Source: Spirochaetota bacterium (lineage in GTDB: Bacteria > Spirochaetota > Brachyspiria > Brachyspirales > JACRPF01). From it: a stretch of 64,000 nt of DNA. The position numbers and the translations under genes are program-made. The notes below the pieces were generated by a model that was not told the DNA's origin, searched no databases, and worked only from the letters and a program-made list of their open reading frames with translations. Below are positions 53,850 through 62,558 of the stretch, one piece after another. Position 1 is the first letter of the stretch. Each line of letters opens with the position of its first letter. The stretch covers positions 318,800 to 382,799 of the forward strand of contig JACRPF010000020.1 of NCBI GenBank assembly GCA_016214035.1, read 5' to 3'.

Positions 53850-54376
53850 GATTTGTTCCGTCCTTCACGCGCCACGACAAGCGCGCCGAGAATGGCCGCG
53901 AGGAGCACGAGCGATATCATCTCGAAGGCGAGGCTGTACGTAGACAGAAGCGCACGGCCTATCTGCTCGACGCTTCCCATATGCTCGGATGTCGTCGCGC
54001 GCGGCCAGGGTGCTTTGACGGCTATCATCGTGAACGCCCAGAGTATCGCCGTGGCAGCGGGGATTGCGCCTATGGTGAGGAGCGTATTATGCCGGGTGGG
54101 TTTCGCGAGTGCGTCGCCCTCGGCGAGCATGATACCGAACATTATCGTGATGCATACCGCGCCGATGTAGATAAGTATCGCCATGAGCGCGAGGAATGGA
54201 CTGTCAAGAAAATAGAAAAGTCCGCCGAGTCCGGTGAAGCAGAGCGCGAGCCCGGCCACCGCGCGTATCAGCCGCCGCGCAAGCACCGCGATGAGCGCAC
54301 CGACGATAGTGATGAGCACGAATCCGAGGAACGCTATCGTCCCCAATACCGGCAGCGAGAATGCGGTTATCGTCAT
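53846..54376 (-). CDS. nuoJ: NADH-quinone oxidoreductase subunit J
   Basis: A 176-residue subunit with five helices. 'LIYIGAVCITIMFGIML' is the helix-3 region with the conserved Tyr. It overlaps nuoI by 4 bp and nuoK by 4 bp. No frameshift or truncation. Confidence 0.92.
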   Translation of the reverse strand: MTITAFSLPVLGTIAFLGFVLITIVGALIAVLARRLIRAVAGLALCFTGLGGLFYFLDSPFLALMAILIYIGAVCITIMFGIMLAEGDALAKPTRHNTLLTIGAIPAATAILWAFTMIAVKAPWPRATTSEHMGSVEQIGRALLSTYSLAFEMISLVLLAAILGALVVAREGRNKS

Positions 54377-54816
54377 GAGCGGTTCCTCCTGACGCGTTCC
54401 AGGAGATCGTAGTGAAAATCCTCTTTGCGCGTACTGGCACTGTTGTATTCGTCGGAAAACCGTATCGCGTCGAACTTGCAGCTTTCAACGCAGAGCCCGC
54501 AAAGACTGCACTTCGTGAAATCAAGCTGATAGGTCGCAAGCGTGCGTCCCGGCCTGTTCTCGGCTTTCACGCCGGTCAGCGATATGCATTTCGACGGGCA
54601 CGCTTTTTCGCAGAGCATGCACACCGTACACTTCGGTTCGTGTTTCGCATCGTCCCAGACGAGCGCGATGCGCCCGCGGAAGTTCTTCGACATCGGTATG
54701 GTCTTACGTGGATACTGCACGGTAATGGCGGGTTTGAGCATCTGTTCGAACGTGATGCGAAGTCCCGTGAGAAGGCTCATGAAATCGCGTGTGAGTTGTA
54801 TGATATGCCGTATCAT
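54373..54816 (-). CDS. nuoI: NADH-quinone oxidoreductase subunit I (two 4Fe-4S)
   Basis: A 147-residue ferredoxin-like subunit carrying clusters N6a and N6b: 'CTVCMLCEKACPSKC' and 'CSLCGLCVESCKFDA'. It passes electrons to NuoB. The start at 54816 fits the family ('MIRHIIQLTRDF'), overlapping the nuoH stop by 4 bp. A longer upstream frame is a shadow of nuoH. Confidence 0.94.
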   Translation of the reverse strand: MIRHIIQLTRDFMSLLTGLRITFEQMLKPAITVQYPRKTIPMSKNFRGRIALVWDDAKHEPKCTVCMLCEKACPSKCISLTGVKAENRPGRTLATYQLDFTKCSLCGLCVESCKFDAIRFSDEYNSASTRKEDFHYDLLERVRRNRS

Positions 54817-55817
54817 GAGCCGAACACCTTCACCCAGAATCCGGTGATGAGGAGATTCGCAAGCGTCAACGGAATGAGTGTTTTCCATGAAAGATTGAGG
54901 AGCGAATAGAACTGCGTGCGCGGAAACGTCCACCGCACCCAGATGACGAAAAATACAAGCGCATACAATTTTGCGGCGAACCACCACACGCCGGGGAACA
55001 ATCCCGTCGGATCATGCCAGCCGCCGAGAAAAAGTATGACGGCGAGTGAACAGCCGATGACAATGTTCGCATACTCGGCGAGAAAAAAAAGTCCCGAACC
55101 CATACCCGAATATTCGGTGTACGCGCCCGCTATCAGTTCGCTTTCCGCCTCGGCGATATCAAACGGTGTGCGGTTCGTCTCCGCGAGCATGCAGATGATG
55201 TAGACGACGAAAAGCACCGGCAGAAGCGGTGACGCGTTGAAGCGGAAAACATTCCAATGCCAGAACGCGCCCGCCTGCTCGTTGACAATCGTCGTGAGGT
55301 TCATCGTCTTCGTGATGAGCACCACCGTCACCACACAGATGAGCATGGGTATTTCATAGGCTACATTCTGGGACACCGCGCGTGCGGCGGAAATGATGGC
55401 ATATTTATTCCGGCTTCCCCAGCCGCCCACGAGCAGCCCCAGTATCACCACGGTCGTGAACGCATAGACCATGAGAAGACCGATATTGATATCGCGCGCC
55501 TGAAGACCCGGTGCGAACGGAATGGCGATAAAGCTCATCAACGCCGGAACGATTGCCAGCGCCGGTGCGGCTACGAATAACATCGTATCGCCGCCCTTCG
55601 GTGTACGGAACTGCTTCGCGAGCAGCTTAATAACGTCGGCCGGTATCTGCAGGAGCCCGAACGGCCCCGCTTCCTTCGGGCCTATGCGCCGCTGAATGCG
55701 TGCCATGATTTTCCGTTCCCCCCAGCCGAGGATGACGGCATTGAATACGGCGAAAGCGAGGAATCCAACGATATACAGCAGGAAACGTATGAGTGAATCG
55801 ATCGTGTATGTCTGCAT
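54813..55817 (-). CDS. nuoH: NADH-quinone oxidoreductase subunit H
   Basis: A 334-residue membrane subunit at the quinone site. 'GWGERKIMARIQRRIGPKEAG' (in parts) and 'ETNRTPFDIAEAESELIAGA' (in parts) are the conserved loops, and 'RWTFPRTQFYSLLNLSWK' the last. Complete length. Confidence 0.94.
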   Translation of the reverse strand: MQTYTIDSLIRFLLYIVGFLAFAVFNAVILGWGERKIMARIQRRIGPKEAGPFGLLQIPADVIKLLAKQFRTPKGGDTMLFVAAPALAIVPALMSFIAIPFAPGLQARDINIGLLMVYAFTTVVILGLLVGGWGSRNKYAIISAARAVSQNVAYEIPMLICVVTVVLITKTMNLTTIVNEQAGAFWHWNVFRFNASPLLPVLFVVYIICMLAETNRTPFDIAEAESELIAGAYTEYSGMGSGLFFLAEYANIVIGCSLAVILFLGGWHDPTGLFPGVWWFAAKLYALVFFVIWVRWTFPRTQFYSLLNLSWKTLIPLTLANLLITGFWVKVFGS

Positions 55818-55819
55818 AA

Positions 55820-56941
55820 CTACCTGTCTATCTCCGGTATCACCAGATCGAGACTTCCCATGAACGCAAGCATATCGGCAAGGAGCATGCCTTCAGACAC
55901 TTCCGGCAGGAGGCTCAGATTTGAGAAGCACGGCGAGCGGAGCTTCATGCGGTACGGCGTGTTGCTGCCGTCGCTCACCATGCGTATGCCGAACGCGCCG
56001 CGCGGCGTTTCAACCGCCTGATAAAAATCACCTACGGCGGGTTTCAGAATACGCGGCACTGAATCATTTTTGTAAGCACCGGCGGGAACATGCGCCGCAG
56101 CCTGTTCGATGATGCGAAGCGACTGCTCCATCTCTTTCATGCGGACGATGAAACGCGCCATTGAGTCGCCGTCGCTTAGGAGCGGCACCTCGAAATCATA
56201 TTTATCATAACCGCTGTAGGGCTCTGTCTTCCGTACATCATAATTCACACCGCTGCCGCGCGCCACCGCGCCTGATGCGCCGTATGACCGGCACATATCG
56301 GGTGTTATATCACCGATACCCTGAAGACGCTCCCGCAGTATCGGATTGCCGGTGACGAGTGAATCGTACATCTTGAGTCGTTTTCTCATATGCGGCACGA
56401 CCTTTTGCACGCCGCTGATGAACGCATCGTCGACGTCGGCCGATACGCCGCCGAACCTGAGATAGCAGAATGTAAGCCGTGACCCGGTTATCGCGTCCAT
56501 GAGATCGAGTATCATTTCACGGTCGTCGAAGGTGTAGAGGAGCGGCGTGAATCCGCCGAGGTCTACGATGAGCGCGCCGAACCAGAGGAGATGACTCGTG
56601 ATGCGGTTGAGCTCCGCCATGATGACGCGTATCACCTGCGCACGTTCGGGGACTTCGATGCCGCATGCCTTCTCGACGATGAGACAGTGCGCGAGACTGA
56701 ACGATATCGCGCCGAGATAATCGAGCCGCGCGAGATTGGGCAGATACTGCGCATACGTCCGGTTCTCCGCCATTTTTTCATGCATGCGGTGTATATACCC
56801 GAGCACGGGTTCCGCATGGACTATATATTCGCCGTCCATCGTGAGCTTGATGCGGAGCACGCCGTGCGTCGCCGGATGCTGCGGCCCGAGATTGAGAACG
56901 AATGTCTCCGCCTTGTGTTTTGCATAACGCATCGGACTCAT
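55820..56941 (-). CDS. nuoD: NADH-quinone oxidoreductase subunit D
   Basis: A 373-residue quinone-site subunit homologous to the large subunit of NiFe hydrogenases. 'NLGPQHPATHGVLR' (about 15-28) carries the quinone-binding His, 'GYIHRMHEKMAENRTYAQ' (in parts) and 'GSLDLVIPEIDR' (C-terminus) are family marks. The metal-binding Cys of hydrogenases are gone, as expected. Its start overlaps the nuoC stop by 4 bp. Confidence 0.95.
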   Translation of the reverse strand: MSPMRYAKHKAETFVLNLGPQHPATHGVLRIKLTMDGEYIVHAEPVLGYIHRMHEKMAENRTYAQYLPNLARLDYLGAISFSLAHCLIVEKACGIEVPERAQVIRVIMAELNRITSHLLWFGALIVDLGGFTPLLYTFDDREMILDLMDAITGSRLTFCYLRFGGVSADVDDAFISGVQKVVPHMRKRLKMYDSLVTGNPILRERLQGIGDITPDMCRSYGASGAVARGSGVNYDVRKTEPYSGYDKYDFEVPLLSDGDSMARFIVRMKEMEQSLRIIEQAAAHVPAGAYKNDSVPRILKPAVGDFYQAVETPRGAFGIRMVSDGSNTPYRMKLRSPCFSNLSLLPEVSEGMLLADMLAFMGSLDLVIPEIDR

Positions 56942-57372
56942 TTGCCGTAGTCCTTGCGCAATGGATGATAATCGGCGTCCTCGGCGAGTAGGAGCGGTGT
57001 ATGATCATCAAGTCCGGAAAATCGTATGCCGAAAAAATCATGCGCTTCACGCTCGTGCCACGCCGCGCCCTTATATATGGAAGAAATACTCTGAACCTCG
57101 CCATTGTCGCGTGTGACGCGGATGCGAAGCGCAGCACGTATCTTCATTCCCCAGTGATAAAAATCATAGACCAGTTCGCATTGCCCCGCTTCCGGCCAGT
57201 CAACGCCGGTTATCGACTCAAGCGCGAACGATGCTTCACGGAGTTTCGCCGCAGCATCTGTCATACGTTCAGGTATTATCGCCGCATCAATATGATATCC
57301 TTTCTCCGGATACGATGTTGCCGCCGGTGTCTGCACGGCGAATGGCGACAGTATCTGAATCAATTCATTCAC
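56938..57372 (-). CDS. nuoC: NADH-quinone oxidoreductase subunit C
   Basis: A 144-residue 30-kDa-subunit-type protein. '[20 protein letters not shown]' (in parts) is the signature that contacts NuoD, and 'PLRKDYGK' ends the protein. Shorter than the E. coli version because C and D are not fused. It overlaps nuoB and nuoD by 4 bp each. Confidence 0.93.
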   Translation of the reverse strand: MNELIQILSPFAVQTPAATSYPEKGYHIDAAIIPERMTDAAAKLREASFALESITGVDWPEAGQCELVYDFYHWGMKIRAALRIRVTRDNGEVQSISSIYKGAAWHEREAHDFFGIRFSGLDDHTPLLLAEDADYHPLRKDYGK

Positions 57373-57875
57373 TGCTGTACTCCGGATTCAACACGCGGGA
57401 ACCGCCGCTTGCCGGTAATCTTTTCTTCAAGCGTAAGTATTCCCTCAATGAGTGCCTCGGGGCGCGGCGGACAGCCGGGGATATAGACGTCCACCGGTAT
57501 GAGTTTATCTATCCCTTCGATGATGCCGTACTGCCCTTCGAACACGAACGGCCCGCCGGATATCGCGCAATTTCCCATGGCGATGACCCATTTCGGTTCG
57601 GGAATCTGATCGTAAAGCGTCACTACCGACGGCGCCATTTTTTTACTGATAGTCCCGTTGACGATGAGCACATCCGCCTGACGCGGCGACGGGCGGAACA
57701 CCTCGGCACCAAACCGCGCCACGTCGAACCGCGACGCGCCGGTTGCCATCATCTCGATGGCGCAGCACGCAAGTCCGAAGGTGAGCGGCCACAGCGAGTT
57801 CGCCCTGCACAGATCAAGGAGATCGTCCAGGACCGCAAGCTGTATCAGGCCTTCCGGGATTTCCTGCGGTTCCAT
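57369..57875 (-). CDS. nuoB: NADH-quinone oxidoreductase subunit B (cluster N2)
   Basis: A 168-residue subunit. '[14 protein letters not shown]' supplies the adjacent Cys pair, '[11 protein letters not shown]' and '[13 protein letters not shown]' the other two ligands of the 4Fe-4S cluster N2. The ATG at 57875 has AAAGGA 9 nt upstream. An alternative ATG at 57896 would lengthen it by 7 residues. It overlaps the end of nuoA by 31 bp. Confidence 0.94.
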   Translation of the reverse strand: MEPQEIPEGLIQLAVLDDLLDLCRANSLWPLTFGLACCAIEMMATGASRFDVARFGAEVFRPSPRQADVLIVNGTISKKMAPSVVTLYDQIPEPKWVIAMGNCAISGGPFVFEGQYGIIEGIDKLIPVDVYIPGCPPRPEALIEGILTLEEKITGKRRFPRVESGVQQ

Positions 57876-58252
57876 GTGAACACATCCTTTTTCCATGCGT
57901 AGATGAGGACAAGCGATAAAATTCCTACAAAGACGGCAAGTTCTATGAAATCCTGCCAGCGGTACTGCGTGTTATACACAACGGCAACGGGGAAAAGAAA
58001 CAGCACGTCCACCGCGAACGCGATGAACATAAGCGCGTAAAGATAGTACACCGCGCCGTAGCGCATCCATGCGTCACCGATAGGCTCGACGCCGCATTCA
58101 ATTATTTGATCGGTGCGGTTCGCGTACTGCCGCGTCTTCCGCGGCGCGATGAGCCACGAGATGACGATCGGCGCGGCCACGAGCGCAAGCCCTCCCAGAA
58201 ACAGGGCGATGATATACATAAGGTCAATAAGTGCTTTATCGGATATCGACAT
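57845..58252 (-). CDS. nuoA: NADH-quinone oxidoreductase subunit A
   Basis: A 135-residue subunit with three helices. '[12 protein letters not shown]'-like motif is present as '[16 protein letters not shown]', with the conserved loop Cys, Glu and Asp. First gene of the operon. A long C-terminal basic tail ('[10 protein letters not shown]') overlaps the nuoB start. Confidence 0.92.
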   Translation of the reverse strand: MSISDKALIDLMYIIALFLGGLALVAAPIVISWLIAPRKTRQYANRTDQIIECGVEPIGDAWMRYGAVYYLYALMFIAFAVDVLFLFPVAVVYNTQYRWQDFIELAVFVGILSLVLIYAWKKDVFTWNRRKSRKA

Positions 58253-58330
58253 GGTTATACTCTAGTGTTATAATAGTATAATAATATGCAAATAAGGCAA
58301 GTATTAATTGCGACTAATAGCGCAGTGTAT
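58253..58330 (-). promoter_or_regulatory. AT-rich promoter region of the nuo operon
   Basis: Between nuoA and yceI the minus strand has TTGCCT followed 16 bp later by TACTAT, and several overlapping TATA-like hexamers. No exact Rex site was found here by eye. Confidence 0.35.
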
Positions 58331-58401
58331 GTAGTGTATAAACCGGAGACTTCGTATCTTCAGCCCGTAGTCTGTTCATCGCCGTCAGCGTTTCGCGACC
58401 G

Positions 58402-59064
58402 TTACTGCATTGCGATGGATATGTTCGTCAGGGATTCGGCGGATACGGTCAAATCCCACTTCACGTCTATTTTATCATCGCACACAATCGTACCGAACAT
58501 CATATTCGGCGGTTTGATGCCGAAATCGGTCATGCGCACGGTCGTTTGCCCGACTACCTTTATCGTCTTGTCGTTCACATCGGCAATCGCATCGAGTGTC
58601 TCAGGCTTTTCCTTTCCCGCAATCTTAAGCGATCCGAACGCCCGTATCACATATCGTCCTGCCGTTTTTGCATCAGCGGCGACCGTGTAATTCGAGATGC
58701 TGAACACGATATCGGGGTATTCCTTATACTTCATCGTGTCGTACAGATACGGATCAAGCCCCCACGTCGGCGAATGCAGGTTCGTGACCGGGATGACAAG
58801 CAGACATTTCGATATCTGCGACGTGAGCACAACGAGCGTCTGCAGTTTTTTCAACCCGCTTCCGTCAGGATTGTAGGACATCTTGGTATCGAGTAATACA
58901 TTGGTCGCAATGCTCTCATAGGGGTGCAGCGTTGAATTGCCCTCGAGCCACACCTTGCTTCCGCTCTTCATATTGATTTTATACCCGACCGACGGGGCGG
59001 CCGTTACGACGGCAGCAAAGAGCATTGCGCACGCAATCGCCGGCAGAATCTTAGTTGTTTTCAT
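58402..59064 (-). CDS. YceI-family periplasmic protein
   Basis: A 220-residue protein with a signal peptide (about 1-22, 'AIACAMLFAAVVTAAP'). 'VWLEGNSTLHPYES' and 'YPDIVFSISNY' and 'TVRMTDFGIKPP' give the YceI lipocalin-like beta-barrel, which binds long isoprenoid chains in relatives. It acts in the periplasm. It is downstream of the porin gene on the same strand and separated by a strong hairpin at 59101. Confidence 0.88.
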   Translation of the reverse strand: MKTTKILPAIACAMLFAAVVTAAPSVGYKINMKSGSKVWLEGNSTLHPYESIATNVLLDTKMSYNPDGSGLKKLQTLVVLTSQISKCLLVIPVTNLHSPTWGLDPYLYDTMKYKEYPDIVFSISNYTVAADAKTAGRYVIRAFGSLKIAGKEKPETLDAIADVNDKTIKVVGQTTVRMTDFGIKPPNMMFGTIVCDDKIDVKWDLTVSAESLTNISIAMQ

Positions 59065-59100
59065 AACATGCTCCTTAATCGGTCCGGATAACCGGGGCTA

Positions 59101-59125
59101 CCCGGCGGACTCTGCGTCCGCCGGG
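59101..59125. other. Intercistronic hairpin between the porin and yceI genes
   Basis: CCCGGCGGAC (59101-59110) and GTCCGCCGGG (59116-59125) form a perfect 10-bp stem with a 5-nt loop TCTGC. No T-run follows on either strand. Such stems can protect the upstream mRNA or act as partial attenuators. It lies 47 bp after the porin stop. Confidence 0.6.
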
Positions 59126-59172
59126 CATCCCGGATTGTCGTACGTGTTTCAAATACTCAAACAAAGATCACT

Positions 59173-60636
59173 TTAGAACGTGAACTGCATGAGTCCGCGG
59201 AACACCATCGGATTTTCAATCATGAAATTCCGTGTGGTGGTCTGATTGGGCATCAGGATCAAGTTATACGAGCCGTTTCCTTTTTCCCAGACCACCAGCG
59301 CATTTCTCTGTATGTCAAGTTCAAAGATGAACTTCACGTCAAATATCTGCGCGGTCACCATCGGAGCGAATTCCATCATCAGTGTCTGCGGAATCGGGGT
59401 ATACGATGTCGTTGTGGCGCCGGTCACCACGGTCCATGTATTGGTATTTACCGTGCTTGCCGCGGTGGTAGATGTTCCTACTTTTGCGTTATTCGGAGTA
59501 TTCAGGAGAGAATAGCGCATACCAACACCTACATTTTTCACAAGAGGTATCGGCAGCGTTTTCATCGTCACTATCGCGTCGGCAACACCGCCCCAGAGCT
59601 GCATTTTAACATCGCTGTTTCGCAGTTCGCCGAAATTTGCTTCAACACTTGCGCGCGCTTCGATGTCTTTGGTAATCGGAACGGTAACGGCGGCATCCGC
59701 ACCAACCTGATAGAAAATGGTGGATGTGGCCGATGTCACCGTCGTACCGAGCGGGTTCCAGTTTGCGTTGAGCAGCAATCCGGTTCCCGACGCTTTGGTA
59801 ACATACCGGGTAGCGAGTGCAGACCCGTGCCCGATGCGTGAATTGCCGATGCATCCGGTCGCATTCAGATATGCGGCATATTTTATTTCCGTGCCGTTCG
59901 TATCGCCTCTTCCGGGAGTAAATGCGTCTTTATCGAGGCCATTGTTGACGCCCAGACGCACCGCCATCATCGGTATGCCGAGTATTTCCGGAAGATACCG
60001 CTGCGGCACATCACCGCCGCCGCCGGTAAACACACCCGCCGCGCCGCTGAAAAGACCTATTTTGCCGTGAAACGCAAGACCGATGTCGCGCCCCATATCA
60101 AATCCCATCGTATTGAGCGAGCGGTCCGCGTTTATGGTGTCTTCGTCGAACACCAGACGTTCGCGGCCATAGGGAACGAGCATCTGACCGTAACGGAATT
60201 GCAAAACGTCATCGATGATGTGCGTATTGCCGTATGCATCAAGAAGCGATAATATCGAGTTGACGCTTGTGGACGAAGACGGGATCTCCTCGCCGCCGAA
60301 CGCAAGTTTCAGACGGAAATCGGTAGACCGTACATTCCCGTTGAAGTCCAGTCTCGCCTGCTTCATGAACATGGTAATCCGGTTGAGGTCTTTGCCGAAT
60401 GCGTTGATAGCATTTGAGGTATTGTCATATACCGTGACATTCGTACCCGGCACCAGAACGCCGTTCGTATAGAATTTTGTGTCGGCGTTCAGGTCGGCGG
60501 TCTTTTCGATATTGATGAGTCCCTGCATGGTCCCGTCAATATTGAGTGTCACGTCGCTGTTCTTGATGACCGTGACTGCGGAAAGCGATGCTGCGGTTGC
60601 GGCGATTGCCGCTCCAACGAGAAACTGTTTCAGCAT
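59173..60636 (-). CDS. Outer-membrane porin
   Basis: A 487-residue protein with a signal peptide (about 1-20, 'FLVGAAIAATAASLSA'). The mature part is a beta-barrel pattern: 'VTLNIDGTMQGLI', 'TMFMKQARLDFNG', 'QFRYGQMLVPYGRE', 'RYSLLNTPNN', and the last residues 'FRGLMQFTF' end in Phe as OMP barrels do. It resembles phosphate-selective-porin-like families (OprP/O) without a clear specificity. Start at 60636: AAAGGAG precedes it, and residues upstream to 60783 are a shadow. Same strand as rex, 153 bp downstream of it. Confidence 0.8.
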   Translation of the reverse strand: MLKQFLVGAAIAATAASLSAVTVIKNSDVTLNIDGTMQGLINIEKTADLNADTKFYTNGVLVPGTNVTVYDNTSNAINAFGKDLNRITMFMKQARLDFNGNVRSTDFRLKLAFGGEEIPSSSTSVNSILSLLDAYGNTHIIDDVLQFRYGQMLVPYGRERLVFDEDTINADRSLNTMGFDMGRDIGLAFHGKIGLFSGAAGVFTGGGGDVPQRYLPEILGIPMMAVRLGVNNGLDKDAFTPGRGDTNGTEIKYAAYLNATGCIGNSRIGHGSALATRYVTKASGTGLLLNANWNPLGTTVTSATSTIFYQVGADAAVTVPITKDIEARASVEANFGELRNSDVKMQLWGGVADAIVTMKTLPIPLVKNVGVGMRYSLLNTPNNAKVGTSTTAASTVNTNTWTVVTGATTTSYTPIPQTLMMEFAPMVTAQIFDVKFIFELDIQRNALVVWEKGNGSYNLILMPNQTTTRNFMIENPMVFRGLMQFTF

Positions 60637-60789
60637 TGGTATGCTCCTTTGTTTTTTTGCGCCCATCCGATGCGGATGTTCGTCCGTGATTAAATCGATG
60701 CCGACATATTCAGATACTCCGACTGATGTACGATGCTTCCTTTGTACCTCCGTGCCTATGGATTGAAATATCAGATGTGTCATAGCTTC

Positions 60790-61422
60790 CTACCGTGAAA
60801 AAAATGCGATCTTTTCGAGCATGAGCGTAATATCAATCCCGTCAACGAATACGCCTTCCGGCACTTTAATCGGCACCGGTGCGAAATTCAGTATTCCCGT
60901 AATTCCCGCCGCTATCATCCTGTCGGCTGTTTCCTGAGCGGCACCGGCCGGCACCGTCAGTATCCCTATCCTGACGTTCTTTTCACGCACCACTTCCGTC
61001 ATGCGATCCACATGAAAACTGCTGATGCCCATGACCGGGCTCGCAATCTTCGACGCATCGATATCGAATACGGCTTCAACAACAAGTTCCGGATGATAAC
61101 TTTTAAAATTTGAGAGAATTGCCTTTCCTAAATTGCCCAATCCGGCAAGCGCAACACGTATCTGCCTGCCCGATTGTATCGTCTTTTCAATGCTTTTCGT
61201 CAGATTTTTGACGTCATAACCCTTTTGGGGCGAACCGAAATAGCCCGTCAGCATCAGATCTCTGCGTGTCTGCTCCGGGGTATTGTTGGCCAAATCCGCA
61301 AGATCGCGGGAAAATATATACCCGCCGTTTTCCCCGTTGATATTCAGCAGAAGCCGGCGATACATGATAAGCCGCTCAATGACTTTCGGCGATATCTTAG
61401 TGTCGGGCTTTTCATGTTTCAT
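60790..61422 (-). CDS. rex: Redox-sensing transcriptional repressor Rex
   Basis: A 210-residue Rex. Winged helix about 1-80 ('ISRDLADLANNTPEQTRRDL'-like 'FSRDLADLANN', 'YFGSPQKGYDV'), then the Rossmann domain with 'VALAGLGNLGKAIL' (GxGxxG) and 'VDGIDITLMLEKIAFF' at the end. Rex binds DNA when NADH/NAD+ is low and releases it when NADH rises, controlling respiratory and fermentative genes. Its own promoter carries two adjacent Rex-like sites. Confidence 0.92.
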   Translation of the reverse strand: MKHEKPDTKISPKVIERLIMYRRLLLNINGENGGYIFSRDLADLANNTPEQTRRDLMLTGYFGSPQKGYDVKNLTKSIEKTIQSGRQIRVALAGLGNLGKAILSNFKSYHPELVVEAVFDIDASKIASPVMGISSFHVDRMTEVVREKNVRIGILTVPAGAAQETADRMIAAGITGILNFAPVPIKVPEGVFVDGIDITLMLEKIAFFSR

Positions 61423-61423
61423 A

Positions 61424-61491
61424 TTGTTACTTAATTAACACTGTTACTTGTTTCACAGCCATAGTATACTAAATAACTAGGCATTAGTCAA
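61424..61491 (-). promoter_or_regulatory. rex promoter with two abutting Rex-like operators
   Basis: On the minus strand TTGACT (61486-61491), a 17-bp spacer and TATACT (61463-61468) form a near-consensus promoter. Two 18-bp palindromes follow: TTGTTACTTAATTAACAC (61424-61441) and CTGTTACTTGTTTCACAG (61441-61458), which share one base. Both fit the Rex consensus TTGTKAANNNNTTMACAA with two to four mismatches. They lie at the expected transcription start and the translation start, so repression of rex by its product is implied. No Shine-Dalgarno sequence is seen before the ATG at 61422. 61492-61634 shows nothing further. Confidence 0.72.
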
Positions 61492-61634
61492 GTATTACTA
61501 TAGATATAGTGGCATTAAAAGACACGGCGGCACGGGTAACAGTGCGGTGAAATAACCGGTACACTAAGGCTTTTACTGTTGTTTGTTTATGCCGCGGGAG
61601 GACCGTTACCGTACATTCCCCGGGCGGAGACGAA

Positions 61635-62501
61635 TCAGTCGACGAAGTTATTCGCCTTCAGCTTTTCAATGTAGTTTTTTATCAGCTCGTTCGGCGTCCA
61701 GCCCAATTGCTTCGTGTTCTGGCTGCGCAGTTCCGCCGTCATCCTGTTGCCGACACGTTCAGGCAGATATTCTATCGTCCCGCCGAACATCTCTGCGATC
61801 TCAAGGACGGAATACGCGTCGTCGGCGCCGATACCGTAATCGCCGCCCTCGCCCTTTTCGCCCACCAGCACGAGTCCCGCAACGATATCATTGACGTGGG
61901 TGAAATTCCTTTTCTGCGTTCCGGGTTTCACCACCGCGAGATTCTGCTTCGTGCGCATCTTGTATTTATAAATGCCGATGAGCGTGGCATAATCGCCCGT
62001 CTCATTCTCTTTTGGTCCGTACACATTATAAAAATATGTGGTGGCGAATTTCAGATCGAACCAGCGCGCATACATCTCAACCATCTCGGTATTGCGCGCC
62101 TTGGTATACGCATACGGACTCGTCTCCTTGTCCGAACTGTACTGCGCGAATTTGGTGCTCGATCCCGCATAGAGAATTTTGCACCGCTGCTTGCGCCAGA
62201 ACTCGAACACCTCGAACGTCCCTTTGACATTCGATATGCCTGTCTGCTCGATATTCTTGAAACTGTTCTCAACGCGGGAGTACTCGCCCAGGTGATAGAT
62301 CATGTCGAACGTACGTCCGGCATACACCTTCTGTATGTTCTCCGTGCTGTCGGTAACATAGTCGACGCCCGGAATCCGCCGCGTTGTATCCTTCGCAAGA
62401 TTTATGTCGATGCTCGAAACCTCGCAGCCCATTTCCATGAGCTTCTTGCAGAGGTGAAAGCCCACGAACCCTTCACCGCCGGTGACCAGTACTTTTTTCA
62501 T
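61635..62501 (-). CDS. NAD-dependent epimerase/dehydratase (extended SDR)
   Basis: A 288-residue nucleotide-sugar SDR. 'VTGGEGFVGFHLCK' (about 5-18), 'YHLGEYSRVENS', 'YAGSSTKFA' with the catalytic Ser, 'YAYTKARN' with Tyr/Lys and 'YFYNVYGPKE' are present. The sequence is close to UDP-glucose 4-epimerase or dTDP/GDP-sugar modifying enzymes, but the substrate is not fixed. The second ATG at 62501 is used, since the one at 62510 has no better ribosome-binding site. Downstream there is no clear partner. Confidence 0.82.
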   Translation of the reverse strand: MKKVLVTGGEGFVGFHLCKKLMEMGCEVSSIDINLAKDTTRRIPGVDYVTDSTENIQKVYAGRTFDMIYHLGEYSRVENSFKNIEQTGISNVKGTFEVFEFWRKQRCKILYAGSSTKFAQYSSDKETSPYAYTKARNTEMVEMYARWFDLKFATTYFYNVYGPKENETGDYATLIGIYKYKMRTKQNLAVVKPGTQKRNFTHVNDIVAGLVLVGEKGEGGDYGIGADDAYSVLEIAEMFGGTIEYLPERVGNRMTAELRSQNTKQLGWTPNELIKNYIEKLKANNFVD

Positions 62502-62558
62502 ATGTGCCATATACCGGCATTATATGGCAACCCGGTATTTTTGTCTATTTTCTCCCGC

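Noticed and set aside
58253-58401. Rex operator upstream of nuoA
   Set aside because: The AT-rich stretch has no 18-bp palindrome of the Rex type.
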